From: Persicaria tinctoria
Taxonomy: Eukaryota; Streptophyta; Magnoliopsida; Caryophyllales; Polygonaceae
DNA length: 64,000 nt
Reading direction: 5' to 3'
Assembly: GCA_037127255.1 (NCBI GenBank)
Contig: JBANSL010000005.1
Span: 6,262,001 to 6,326,000, forward strand
How positions within the stretch are numbered: the stretch's first letter is position 1; every line of letters starts with the position of its first letter. The notes below the pieces were generated by a model. It saw only the letters and a program-made list of their open reading frames with translations, searched no databases and had not been told where the DNA came from. Below are positions 31,021 to 41,600 of this stretch, piece by piece. Position numbers and translations under genes: made by a program.

Positions 31021-31785
31021 CGGGATTGCTATTCACACCGCGATTTTTTTGTCGTTTACACGGAAAGTGTTTGCAGTGGCGCATCACGAGTTCGCGGGAA
31101 TGGAAATATCTAACCGCAATCGCAGAGTCCGAGTGCGCAGAACATCTAGGCTCTGCAACTTCTTCGATCTCTCTTTGACTCAACAATGACAGGCATAGCG
31201 ATGCCCTCCGCCACCGGGGTGCCCGCCTTCCTCACCGTCTCCTCCACCCGCCGGTAGCCCAGACGTCACGGCGTCTCCATCCTACATTGCAGCAAATTTG
31301 GCCGCTTGTCCCTCTTGCTCTAAGAATAGCGCCTTCCAGATCTGGAGATGGCAATTTGCAGCAAATCGAAGCCCTGGGCATGGGAAGGAGAAGGGCTTCG
31401 CTTCAGATGGCCTTCCATCTCGAAATTTCCGGCGCTGAGCTGGTGAAGGGTGTGCCTCGGGGGAGTAATGGCTCGATTACCACGGCGGCGCCGACGCTAC
31501 AGACCTCCAAATCGAAAGCGGATCTAGGACGAAGAGGAACCTTGTCGCTGCTGTGACGCCACCTTCCATGAAGGTTGTCTGCAAATCAATTGATTTAGGA
31601 TGATGAAGGTTGCCTGTAAATCAATTGATTTAGGATGTTAATTTAATTAGGAGGAAACGGACGAAGTAGGTACAACAAATAAAATATATATATAAAAAAA
31701 AAGAAGCAACCGCGTACGCGTAGTGGGGATTTGCGGTTGCGGCCGTGTATTTGGAGAAAATACGGCTGTGCAAATAGTGTTTCCC
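31021..31785. mobile_element. Small MULE with exact 9-bp target duplication and GC-rich cargo
   Basis: TTTTGGTTC flanks both ends (31012-31020, 31786-31794). Ends pair as CGGGATTGCTATTCACACC and, opposite strand, GGGAAACACTATTTGCACAG. The cargo (31070-31570) is much richer in GC than its surroundings. It has a start-like ATGACAGGCATAGCGATGCC and Ser/Thr/Arg-rich readings in several frames, as expected for a captured 5' exon of an organelle-targeted protein; the source is not recognised. A 20-bp word (CAAATCAATTGATTTAGGAT) is duplicated at 31581 and 31618. No transposase. Confidence 0.78.
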
Positions 31786-31835
31786 TTTTGGTTCTCGTGT
31801 TGATGTAATTAAACCCACAGAAGGACCCAAAACTG

Positions 31836-32027
31836 TTTAATACTAGTGTTTGTTTACGCGCTTTTGCGTGTTTTTGTTAATAAATTATATTTTATTATAT
31901 TAAAATTATTTTTTATTAAAATTTTATGTGAAGATTAAAATAGTTTCTTTGAATTTTTTTAGTAAAAATTTTCAAATAATTATAAAAATAATAAGTTTTG
32001 TAATGACTTAAGATACAAGGTTGGAAA
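31836..32027. other. AT-rich non-coding gap
   Basis: Nothing recognisable. Confidence 0.5.
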
Positions 32028-32221
32028 ATAGGGATGACAATGGGGTGGAGATTTTCCATTCCTCGCGGGGAATCCAAACGATGGGACATGAATGAAGATT
32101 TTAAATGAGGATGAGGTGAAATAAACATCTCCACCTGAGGATAGAGACGGGAGCGGAGATATGGATCCGAACCCCGTCTTGATCCTTGTCTCGTCTCGTC
32201 CCGTCCCCATCACGTCAGGGA
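32028..32221. mobile_element. Probable hAT-like MITE (GGGATGACAATGGGG type)
   Basis: The left end TAGGGATGACAATGGGG is roughly mirrored by the right end CCCGTCCCCATCACGTCAGG on the opposite strand, and the interior has GGAGCGGAG / CTCGTCTCGTCCCGTC GC-rich words. Such GGATGGCAATGGGG ends are common in plant hAT MITEs. The target duplication is unclear. Confidence 0.45.
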
Positions 32222-32235
32222 CAGGAATTGTGTTA

Positions 32236-32507
32236 GAGCATTCCCAAGAGGTTCCCTAAAACAATCTCTAAAATAGAGAATGAGAAATCAAATATTCTGA
32301 ATATTTTTTTGCCCCATTCCAATAGCTTCTCTATTATAGAATTCACCTCAAAAATTATAGAGTTTGCTCCAAATTTAGGAAATGACCTCTATATTTTGCC
32401 TCCATTCTCTATTTTGGAGAATATAATGGGGAAGCTCTTGGAGCAAAAACCACCCTAACGTCCTAACGTTCTCCAAAAAATGAAGATGGAGAATCTCTTG
32501 GCATGCT
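32236..32507. mobile_element. Tourist-like MITE, 272 bp, TTA target duplication
   Basis: Ends pair as GAGCATTCCCAAGAGGTTC and, opposite strand, AGCATGCCAAGAGATTC. TTA flanks both sides (32233-32235, 32508-32510), the 3-bp duplication of PIF/Harbinger elements. The interior is non-coding with mirrored CTCTAAAATAGAGAATG and CATTCTCTATTTTGGAG words. Confidence 0.65.
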
Positions 32508-33073
32508 TTAAGAGGGTGGTTGGTCGTCCCGTTGCCATACTTATTGGAAAATAGGAGATAAAATAAAGTAGAATTAATGTGAGATTTTGGTGTGATTTTA
32601 CACACCGCCATTTTGGTGGAATTTGGTGGGGTTTATTAATTATTTTCTTTTTATTTCTTTTTTGTTAAATCCATCAAACCATTTACTTCGTTTTTTTTTA
32701 ATTCCTGACACAAGTAATATGTTGCCATTGATCCGCCGACGAGTCAAGGGTGTTGGTCTAAATAATCCTCTTATTTTTCTAAAAAACTTATCTATTTAAT
32801 TAGCTATATAAGGCTACAATACAACCCACCTTTCCTAATTTGAAACCAAAACTTGTGGAATTTGATTTTAGAATTTATGAGTTAGAGAAATTATGGAGAT
32901 TTTATTTTTTAATAAATCATTTTTCACAAATTGTAATATATATAGAGAGAGATTGTTTGGGTTGATGATCAGCCTCACATCATCAATTCTACTCTTTCAA
33001 AAGCACCTGCCTACCTCTTTGGACTACTTGGAGGCAAGCTCTAAAATTTAGAGAAAATAAGCTTTTCTATATC
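32508..33073. other. AT-rich non-coding gap
   Basis: No coding or terminal structures seen. Confidence 0.5.
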
Positions 33074-33080
33074 AAAGAAC

Positions 33081-33363
33081 TTTTTTTTTGGGGTAAAAGG
33101 AGAGGCGGAACTCTCAGTCCTCTCGAGGGGGGTTTTATTAATAAAAGAAAAATGGCTAAGTAGTCCGCAATCATGGGATAGCGTGTCTCCTTACATCGTT
33201 AGATAACAAAATAGAAATCTCCTCGGGTGGGGCATGCAATACATGAAAGCCTAATTGAAAAGAAAAAGCAAGATCCCCAAGATAACCCGCAACCACATTT
33301 GTCTCACGATAGACATGACGGAATTGGACAATCCAATCCCTACTAATAAAGCCTTGGCATTGT
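33081..33363 (-). mobile_element. 5'-truncated LINE with RNase H end and target duplication
   Basis: The minus strand ends in a poly-A (plus-strand T run at 33081-33089) and begins with an RNase H C-terminus: HVYRETNVVAGYLGDLA followed by GFHVLHAPPEEI and NDVRRHAIP. AAAGAACTTT flanks both ends (33074-33083 and 33364-33373). Only the last ~90 codons and 3' UTR were copied, a typical aborted LINE insertion. It is distinct from the 5-9 kb LINE in sequence. Confidence 0.75.
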
Positions 33364-33373
33364 AAAGAACTTT

Positions 33374-33684
33374 AGGTGGGAGAAAAAAATCTTCTAAATT
33401 TTGACAAAAAAAAATAGAAATTTTATTTAGCGCAGGGTAAAGTTACCGTTTAGCGCACGATTGATCGCAACGATCGGATAGTTAGTTGGTCGCAATAACC
33501 ATATAGAGTGTTGGTCGCAACGGCCATCTCTACGGTAATTTTTTACTTTTAAGATCAACATTTTTATCTCGGTTGATTAAAGAACTGGGCTAAAATATAA
33601 GTTTTTTCTTAGTTCGGTTCAATAAAGAACCAAATGTTTTATAATAAAAAAGAAGAAGAAGAAAGCAGATCTGCTCCGCCTAAA
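33374..33684. other. Non-coding gap with GGTCGCAA words
   Basis: Short repeated words (GTTGGTCGCAA, GATCGCAACGATCGG) occur near 33460-33520, then AT-rich DNA. No gene. Confidence 0.5.
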
Positions 33685-33692
33685 CCTCCAAT

Positions 33693-34073
33693 TAGAGCTG
33701 GCAAAATCCGAACCGAACCCGAAAATCCGACCCGAAACCGATTGTTCTGAACATCGACCCAACCCGTCCATTTTGGACCCGAAATCCAAAAAAAACGAAC
33801 CCGATTCAATCGAAACCCATTAAGACCCGAACGCATTATAACCGAAACCCGAAATAACCTGAGCTTTACGAGGCATCCCAGTAAATTTTTTTAAAATGAA
33901 TATTGAAAATTTGAAATAATGAAAACTTGAGACAATCCAAATCCGAAATAACTAAAACCCGAGACAACCGAAACCCGAATCCGACCCAATCGAATGACTA
34001 AATTATTAGACATTACCCGAAACCCGACTAACCGAACCCGAACCCGACCCGACCCATCCGATTGCCACCTCTA
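33693..34073. mobile_element. hAT-type MITE, 381 bp, 8-bp target duplication
   Basis: Ends are TAGAGCTGGCAAA and, opposite strand, TAGAGGTGGCAAT, the typical hAT MITE style. The 8-bp flanks CCTCCAAT (33685-33692) and CTTCCAAT (34074-34081) differ at one base. The interior is full of ACCCGAAACC/AACCCGAACCCG words. Degraded relatives appear at about 29445-29582 and 50480-50682. Confidence 0.8.
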
Positions 34074-34128
34074 CTTCCAATCTTGCAGTAGACAATTACA
34101 ATCTATATCTAATATAATACTAAAACAG

Positions 34129-36077
34129 CTGCGAAGGATACACGTGGCGACCTCACATTAAAAGTGTCACGTGGCAGTCATTCGCTTAATCTACCCCCGT
34201 ATATATTTAAAATAAGTATACTTAAAATCATTTTTATTAATAAAAATATTTTGAATTTGTTGACCAAATCATAACAACTTCTCCAAATTTACAAATTATT
34301 ATTTATCCAAGATTTTTTAAAGCCAGAAATTAATTAATCAATATGTTACTAATAAATAAATTTCACTAAACACCTTTGAATAATTGTCACGTGAAATTTA
34401 TTTTGTTAATTTTTAAAACTTTTTTATTAGATATTTGATGATTTTATTCCACACAACTCTCAGGGATATTTGATGATTTTATAAATAACGAATTACAAAA
34501 AATAAATATTTCATATGAATTACAAAAAATAATCTCAAGGAGCTTCTTCAATAATTCTTCTTGCATCTTTGCTCTTTCAGCCTCGCTCATAGTTTCCCAC
34601 TTTGCATCAGTAGCATCAAGAAACTGCATACATGATCATTATTCATCAAATCTCAAGTAGTCTAAAAACTAAAAGCAACCAAAACTAAGAATTATTATAG
34701 GTACACAAGTTCATACCGGATCGAGTATGCATCCATGATGGTCTTTTTCCCTAAATTGCTTCTTGAATGTCGGAAGGAAGTCCTCTCTGGTGATCCAGAA
34801 CAACCAAATTAACTTGAAATCCAGATCTCATAAACTCAATCAAACAGAAACCGTAGAAAATCAGTAGTAAACGTACACTGAATTAGATCTCAGTCCTAAA
34901 ATTAGATCAAGTAGCCATATTATGAATGACGACAGTAGCTCAATTGGGGACTTGCACTTCAAGTTTTTTTTTCCTGAGAAAATCAAATCAAATCATTATC
35001 GGTGACGGTTGAATATACATGGGCTTTACTAAAGCAGCCGATTCAAACATAGCAATTGATATTTATTAAAATCCAATGTTTATCTATTTACAAAACAAAA
35101 AAGATTGCAATCTCAATACAAAGATTTGATTTTACCCATAACACTAAAAAAAGGAGTATATGAGATAGTAAAGAATTGCCGCCTAATTACCTGCTTGAAT
35201 GATTTGTTAAAATCTAACGATTATCTATTTACAAAAAAAAAAATCAATCTCGAATACAGGGATTTTCACGATTGTCTCAAATATTTTATGGGATTTTTAC
35301 TGTTGAATTATTAAACAAATATTTATCCATTCATTTTAACTATCATATTTACTCATCTATATATATTGATAATGAAATATAGCAAGTAATTCACCTATTT
35401 TCATCCACTTACAGGCTACAACGACTTACATTCTTCTTTTTCCTACAACTTACATTCTTCTTTATCCTGCTTCATCTTAATTCATTTTCTACTTCTTCTG
35501 AACCCACTTTTAGTCTTTTAAGTACTAATGTTTTTACATTTATCTATTTCAGGATCGCAATCTACATTGCTTTCCCCTTCTTTCACGGTTGCACCCTCTT
35601 GGTATCACCTTCTTCATGTATTACTAGGTTCATGTTTTCATAAGTAGATTAATAATGCATAACAAGAATAGGAATATGAAATCAGAATGGATCTTTGAAA
35701 GTGGTACTTAGGATCTTTTAAAGATCATGTAACCACATTTCCTTGGAGCCATCTCATTTTACATTGTTATTTTGAACAAGGATTACCTTTATACTACTTT
35801 AGATTCCTTCACATATGAAAATCAAATTCACCATTTGTTCTTTTCTTTTCAGTTCAGTGTATCCTCCATCCAGAAGCAGTTTTTGATGTATACTTTTGCG
35901 AATCTTTCATATGCTTTTGTTAAGTTACTCAGCAATTATAAATTATAATGACAAAATTCAGATTGCAGTATATTTCTTAAAAGTAAATCGAAATCCCCCT
36001 TTTTAGAGCCTTTTCCTTTCAGTGCCTTTATAAAATCCCCAAATTTCAACATCTTGATGCCTTCATAGTTGTTCACT
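34129..36077 (+). repeat. Internal tandem duplication of the Helitron, copy A
   Basis: Begins GCGAAGGATACACGTGGCG and ends near a CTTGATGCCTTCATAG word. It matches copy B (offset 2,407 bases over the first kilobase) with scattered substitutions and small indels, including a ~30-bp extra piece in B near 38023. Copy A shows the uninterrupted site where the MULE entered copy B (GACAAAATTCAGATTG, about 35949-35964). Confidence 0.85.
34535..34786 (-). pseudogene. Captured two-exon gene scrap (HMG-box-like, tentative), copy A
   Basis: On the minus strand an exon (34786-34717) preceded by CAG and followed by GTATG reads EDFLPTFKKQFREKDHHGC. After an ~93-base intron a second exon (34623-34535, preceded by CAG) reads FLDATDAKWETMSEAERAKM and continues QEELLKKLLE. 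The KW..MSEAE+A pattern after an F..FKK.F block is reminiscent of plant HMG-box proteins, but two short exons are not proof. The intact splice borders suggest capture from genomic DNA, as Helitrons do. Confidence 0.45.
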
Positions 36078-36355
36078 TTTTAAACAACTCATTAAATGAA
36101 TTTCATTGATTTTAGATTCACAATACCATCTTTTAAAACTGCATACCATATAAATTTATCATTCATGGAACCAAGTATCAAGTAAAACATAACAACTTCA
36201 AAATAGAAACATTTTTACCTCACTCCTGAAATCAACATCCCTAATAAAGAGCTAAAGCATAGAGATCAATCATGCAATCACATTGCCTCATCTCCGTCTC
36301 ATTTTAGACTAATTTTACCTATGATACTTTAACATCACGTATACGAAGCCTATGC

Positions 36356-36414
36356 AGGATTTGAACCCTCATCTTTGTGATTTATGAAAACACTCTTCCA
36401 ATTTTGAGCTAATA
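36356..36414 (-). repeat. tRNA-like A/B-box cassette in the Helitron spacer
   Basis: On the minus strand TATTAGCTCAAAATTGG (A-box-like, 36398-36414) and GAGGGTTCAAATCCT (B-box-like, 36356-36370) have near-tRNA spacing. There is no acceptor stem. It lies in the spacer unique to the region between copies A and B. Confidence 0.42.
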
Positions 36415-36941
36415 GGTTTAAACTCAGGTTCAGCATTTGTGTATTTTAAATGCCAAACAACATAAAACTATAAAAGTAATGCCCTTAATAATGTAAATAG
36501 CCAAACATGTAAACAGTGAAACATGATGTAGGCCGTTGCGAAGGATACACGTGGCGACATCACATTGAAAGTGTCACGTGGCAGTCATTCGCTTAATCTA
36601 CCCCCATATATATTTAAAATAAGTATACTTAAAATCATTTTTATTAATAAAAATATTTTGAATTTGTTGACCAAATCATAACAACTTCTCCAAATGTACA
36701 AATTATTATTTATCCAAGATTTTTTAAAGCCAGAAAATAATTAATCAATATGTTACTAATAAATAAATTTCATTAAACACCTTTTAATAATTGTCACGTG
36801 ACATTTATTTTGTTAATTTTTAAAACTTTTTTATTAGATATTTGATGATTTTATTCCACACAACTCCCTGATATATTTGATGATTTTATAAATAACGAAT
36901 TACAAAAAATAAATATTTCATATGAATTACGAAAAATAATC

Positions 36942-37193
36942 TCAAGGAGCTTCTTCAATAATTCTTCTTGCATCTTTGCTCTTTCAGCCTCACTCATAGT
37001 TTCCCACTTTGCATTAGTAGCATCAAGAAACTACATACATGATCATTATTCATCAAATCTCAAGTAGTCTAAAAACTAAAAGCAACCAAAACTAAGAATT
37101 ATTATAGGTACACAAGTTCATACCAGATCGAGTATGCATCCATGATGGTCTTTTTCCCTAAATTGGTTCTTGAATGTCGAAAGGAAGTCGTCT
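36942..37193 (-). pseudogene. Captured gene scrap, copy B
   Basis: Second copy of the two-exon scrap, at the same offset as the whole duplication. The exons keep their splice-border AG and GT. Differences from copy A include Thr/Ile-type changes around the ALMQSGKL region and a single-base change beside the second acceptor (CAG to TAG, still AG). Confidence 0.42.
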
Positions 37194-38399
37194 CTGGTGA
37201 TCCAGAACAACCAAATTAACTTGAAATCCATATCTCATAAACTCAATCAAACAGAAACCGTAGAAAACCAGTAGTAAACGTATACTGAATTAGATCCCAG
37301 TCCTAAAATTAGATCAAGTAGCCATATTATGAATGACGACAGTAGCTCAATTGGGGACTTGCACTTCAAGTTTTTTTTTTCCTGAGAAAATAAAATCAAA
37401 TCATTATTGGTGACGGTTGAATATACACGGGCTTTACTAAAGCAGCCGATTCAAACATAGCAATTGATATTTATTAAAATCCAATGTTTATCTATTTACA
37501 AAACAAAAAAGATTGCAATCTCAATACAAAGATTTGATTTTACCCATAACACTAAAAAAAAGGAGTATATGTGATAGTAAAGAATTGCCGCCTAACTACC
37601 TGCTTGAATGATTTGTTAAAATCTAATTATTATCTATTTACAAAAAAAAAAAAATCAATCTCAAATACAGGGATTTTCACGATTTTCTCAAATATTTTCT
37701 GATATTTTTATTGTTGAATTATTAAACAAATATTTATCCATTCACTTTAACTATCATATTTACTCATCTATATATATTGATAATGAAATATGGCAAGTAA
37801 TTCACCTATTTTCATCCACTTACAGGCTACAACGACTTACATTCTTCTTTTTCCTACGGCTTACATTCTTCTTTATCCTGCTTCATCTTCATTCATTTTC
37901 TACTTCTTCTCAACCCACTTTTAGTCTTTTACTTACTAATGTTTTTACATTTATCTATTTCAGGATCGCAATCTACATTGCTTTCCCCTTCTTGCACGGT
38001 TGCACCCTCTTGGTATCACCTTCCCTATCTTTTCATGTCTTTCAAATCACCTTCTTCATGTATTACTAGGTTCATGTTTTCATAAGTAGAATAATGCATA
38101 CCAAGAATAGGAATATGAAACCAGAATGGATCTTTGAAAGTGGTACTTAGGATCTTTTAAAGATCATGTAACCACATTTCCTTGGAGCCATCTCATTTTA
38201 CATTGTTATTTTGAACAAGGATTACCTTTATACTACTTTAGATTCCTTCACATATGAAAACAAATTCACCATTTGTTCTTTTCTTTTCAGGTCAGTGTAT
38301 CCTCCATCCAGAAGCAGTTTTTGATGTATACTTTTGCGAACCTTTCATATGCTTTTGTTAAGTTACTCAGCAATTATAAATTATAATGACAAAATTTAG

Positions 38400-39391
38400 G
38401 AATTTTTTTTCAAAATATTCACAAAAAAATAATTATTTAACGAAATATTCAAGCTTTCAAAATAATTACAAAAATATTCATTTTTTGCAGGGTTGGCAGA
38501 AAAACGCGGTCTGAGGCCGCGTTTTATTCTCAAGGTAAAAAATTTAAAATCAAAGAAAAAAGTGACAAAAAACTAACAAAAGAAACACGGAGTGAGACCG
38601 CGTTTCTATTGTTAATTTTTATTTCGGGATAAATTAGGTAATTTACTAATTTTTCCGAGACCGCGTCTCTTTTTTTTTTTTTTTTTAAGTTAATGGGGGA
38701 AGGAGTTCCACCGGAGAGGAGGAAGCAGGAGGGTCCGGAGGAAGGAGGGAGGCCACGGCCCACAGGCGAGGTCGGAGGTAGGAGCCCGGAGGAAGGAGGT
38801 CGGAGGAAGGAGGAGACGGCTGCTGGATCCCGCGGGGCTTAGATCAAAAATCGAGATCGAGAGAAAGAAATTGACACGGCGAGAGAGAGAGATTCAAACG
38901 GAATTGGAAGGGGGTGGGGCGAGACGGACGAAGGAGAGGAAGGGATGGACAGAGGGGGCCCTTCAATGGCGGTAGCGAGGAGATGAGATCTGAAATTGAG
39001 AGGAGAGGGGCGGGATTTGGCGAGAAAGGGTCGGAGGAGAAGCCATGAAAGGAGGAGGCCGAAGGTCCAGAGTTGCAGAGGAGGCCGAAGGATTAGGCGG
39101 AGGCCGCGGATCCAGAGTTGCAGAGGAGGCCGAAGGGTTAGGCGGAGGCCGCGCGCGGAGCCAGAGTTGCAGAGGAGGCGTGTCGCAGCCCGCAGGTGAA
39201 GAGGCGTGGTCGCAGGCGGTGGTCCCTTCTCCTCTTTCCTCTGGGATCCGGCAACCGTCTCCTCCTTCCTCCGACCTCCTTCCTCCGGGCTCCTACCTCC
39301 GACCTCGCCTGTGGGCCGTGGCCTCCCTCCTTCTTCCTCTGGACCCTCCTGCTTCCTCCTCTCCGGTGGAACTCCTTCCCCCATTAACTTT

Positions 39392-39437
<46 letters not shown>

Positions 39438-39720
39438 GCGGTCTCAGACCGCGTCTCTAGCGTAGAAAAATTAGTAAATTACCTAATTTATCCCGAAATA
39501 AAAATTAACAATAGAAACGCGGTCTCACTCTGTGTTTCTTTTGTTAGTTTTTTGTCACTTTTTTCTTTGATTTCAAATTTTTTACCTTGAAAATAAAACG
39601 CGGCCTCAGACCGCGTTTTTCTGCCAACCCTGCAAAAAATGAATATTTTTGTAATTATTTTGAAAGCTTGAATATTTCGTTAAATAATGATTTTTTTGTG
39701 AATATTTTGAAAAAAAATTC
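38400..39720. mobile_element. Long-TIR MULE-like foldback element, 1,321 bp, 9-bp target duplication
   Basis: Flanks AAAATTTAG (38391-38399) and AAAATTCAG (39721-39729) differ at one base, and copy A of the Helitron shows one uninterrupted AAAATTCAG at the same site. Inverted repeats are very long: 38400-38832 and 39243-39720, starting GAATTTTTTTTCAAAATATT. The arms carry repeated near-palindromic words such as ACGCGGTCTGAGGCCGCGT. The right arm has a GA microsatellite (about 39392-39436) where the left arm has a T run. The 410-bp centre contains three ~50-bp direct repeats (CAGAGTTGCAGAGGAGGC). GC-rich open frames here lie in repeats and inverted arms and are not taken as genes. Confidence 0.78.
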
Positions 39721-39841
39721 AAAATTCAGATTGCAGTATATTTGTTAAAAGTAAATCAAAATCCCCCTTTTTAGAGCTTTTTCCTTTCAGTGCCTTTATA
39801 AAATCCCAAATTTCAACATCTTGATGCCTTCATAGTCGTTA

Positions 39842-40640
39842 CTTCACTTTATAAACTATTACCAATTTCAACCCCCAAAAACTCATAACTAATAATCTAC
39901 TACCTACCATACGAATCTAATCAAGTTCCTTCGTGACAGCAAAACTACTCCAAATCCACCCAATCATGCAATTGCCTTCGAATTGGTGATAAGAGGGGTG
40001 ATGCTTCGACAAAATAAAATGCAAAGACATGAATTGTTCGAGCATGGTATGAATCTTTGGTAAAGTTAAGGAGGGAAAAAATAAATAAGAATCGTTACCT
40101 TCATCCCAGAGTGTAATGCCGGTGTTCGATTTTCGTCTCTCTTTAATTTTTCATATCGAAATTGAGGAATGATCTTTTTCAAATCGAAATTGTCAAAGGT
40201 TAATTGCAAGAATAACGTCGAATTTCTGGATTTTATGAAAGCTTTGGAGGACAGACCATAGAAATTGATTTTAGGGTTTCGAAAGGAAAAGGATGTCTGA
40301 ATTGGGGTTAGGGAGAAAGGAGTCGTCTCTATTTGATTTTTCAGATTGACATATATCGGAAGGATCGATTTCAAATCGAAATTGAGGAAGGGTCTATTTC
40401 ACTTTTCAGATAGAAATTGAAAGGAAGAGGGTGACTGAATTGGAACTGGGAGAAAGGAGGAAGAAAGGAGATGTCGCACTGGTGCTGCCTTTTCATCGTT
40501 TTCTCCTCTCTTTTTTCTTTTTCTTTTTTTTTTAATTTTCAAAACCTTGAAAGACCGATCCAATTACAAAGTGGTTCATAGTTCATACTCATCCAATTTA
40601 ATCCATTTACATTTACATTTTACAACGTCCATTTGTACAT
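39842..40640. other. Helitron body without recognisable gene
   Basis: A TCGAAATTGAGGA(A)-type phrase is repeated near 40155, 40375 and 40405, and GGATGTCTGAATTGGGGTTA / GGTGACTGAATTGGAACT phrases alternate with it, so this part is itself partly duplicated. On the minus strand it might be a captured exon, but no protein is recognised. Confidence 0.45.
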
Positions 40641-41390
40641 GTAGTTCATCCGTTGATGTATTCGACATTTTACATGCTCTCCATCCAAAAGTTCTTAAAA
40701 CTCTATTCACCTAAACTTTGTAGTCGAACTATCAAATTATTTAGTCTTACTTTCCAATCCATTAACACAACAAAAAATAATAGTAGAGCCAAAATTAACA
40801 TTAACATTTTTATATCCTGTCCCGGGCATTTCAAATCTCAAACCCGACCCTGCTAGGAAGGTGAGACATTGACATTTTGCAACATATATTATATATTGAT
40901 ATAATATAAGCATTATATTTTTTTATCCAAATTTATATTATTTTGCTATATCGTTTTCATATTATTATAATATTATAATATATCTAATATATAATGTAAA
41001 TAAATTATTGTACTATCTTCTATAAAATATAATATATTTTACAAATCTCGTGCGTTACGCACGGGCACTACGCTAGTAACTACTTAAAAGCAATGAGTTT
41101 TTTGCCACGTGTCGCTACCTCCTTCCATTCCGCTTTTCTGACCAATTACATTATTTCTTTTTAATTAATCTTTTTTCCTTTTTTTTTCCTCCCAAACTTC
41201 ACCCTCTCCACTAGGGTTGAGACTTCATCCCCTAATTCACCGCCTCCCCACTATAGATGACTCGCGGCTGTTTGCGACATTCCTCCTCCGCCAATTCGAT
41301 TACGTCGTCTTCCTCCTCCTATTAGGTTCGGTCCCCTCCTATCCTCCATCTTTCTCCGTTTTCTGTCCCCTCCTCTCGCGAGGCACAACA

Positions 41391-41600
41391 ATGAGGCCTT
41401 CGTCTTCCTTCTCAGGCTCTGTTACGCCACCTCCTCCTCCATCCTTCTCCGTTGGTATTGATGTCCATCGCCTCATCCGCATTGACGTTTATCAGAGTTC
41501 CGCGAGGCACCACAATGAGCCCTTCGTCTTCCTCCTCAGGCTCTGTTGCGCCACCTCCTCCTCCATTCTTCTCCGCTGGTATTGATGTCCATCATCTCAA
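41391..41600 (+). repeat. Tandem duplication, ~112-bp unit, in the Helitron 5' zone
   Basis: The phrase GAGGCACAACAATGAGGCCT, then TCAGGCTCTGTTACGCCACC, CCTCCTCCATCCTTCTCCG and GGTATTGATGTCCATC is repeated about 112 bases later with a few changes. Both units are open in one frame (Ser/Pro-rich) but show no family match; probably a captured 5' UTR or leader. Confidence 0.7.

Larger units (their letters stand above)
29445..31835 (+). repeat. Duplicated segment D, copy 1 (paralogue of the 50.5/62.4-kb flanks)
   Basis: Blocks here match, in order, the left and right flanks of the 50.8-62.0 kb Copia: CTGAATGACCAAATCATTTG, CCTTCCCTTCGTACSCTAAA, GAACTTGCCACATTTT, AGATTATATT(A/G)TGT, TTTGGTTCAATCA, AATCACAATCTTTACCT, and later GCTTAAG...GTAGT.AACTAC and GTTGATGTAATTAARCCCAC. 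The first ~140 bp is a degraded hAT-type MITE related to 33693-34073. In this copy a MULE occupies 31021-31785. Confidence 0.65.
36533..39841 (+). repeat. Internal tandem duplication of the Helitron, copy B (split by a MULE)
   Basis: Homology to copy A runs 36537-38399, is interrupted by the 38400-39720 element, and resumes 39721-39841, where it stops at the same CTTCATAG word as copy A. After that the sequences diverge. Confidence 0.85.
34102..41076 (+). mobile_element. Non-autonomous Helitron, 7.0 kb, with tandem-duplicated gene scraps
   Basis: The 5' end is TCTATATCTAATATAATACT with A just before (34101). The 3' end has hairpin CGTGCG-TTA-CGCACG (about 41049-41063), then CTAG (41073-41076) and T, so insertion was between A and T with no target duplication, as Helitrons do. 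A CACGTGGC pair lies 40-75 bp inside the 5' end. No Rep/helicase protein is present. The body holds two ~1.9-kb direct copies (34129-36077 and 36533-39841), the second split by a MULE, and a 455-bp spacer between them. Confidence 0.75.

Noticed and set aside
38839..39590. Two ~181-codon frames on opposite strands
   Set aside because: They lie in long inverted repeats and a GA microsatellite of a MULE, so each mirrors the other; no domain.
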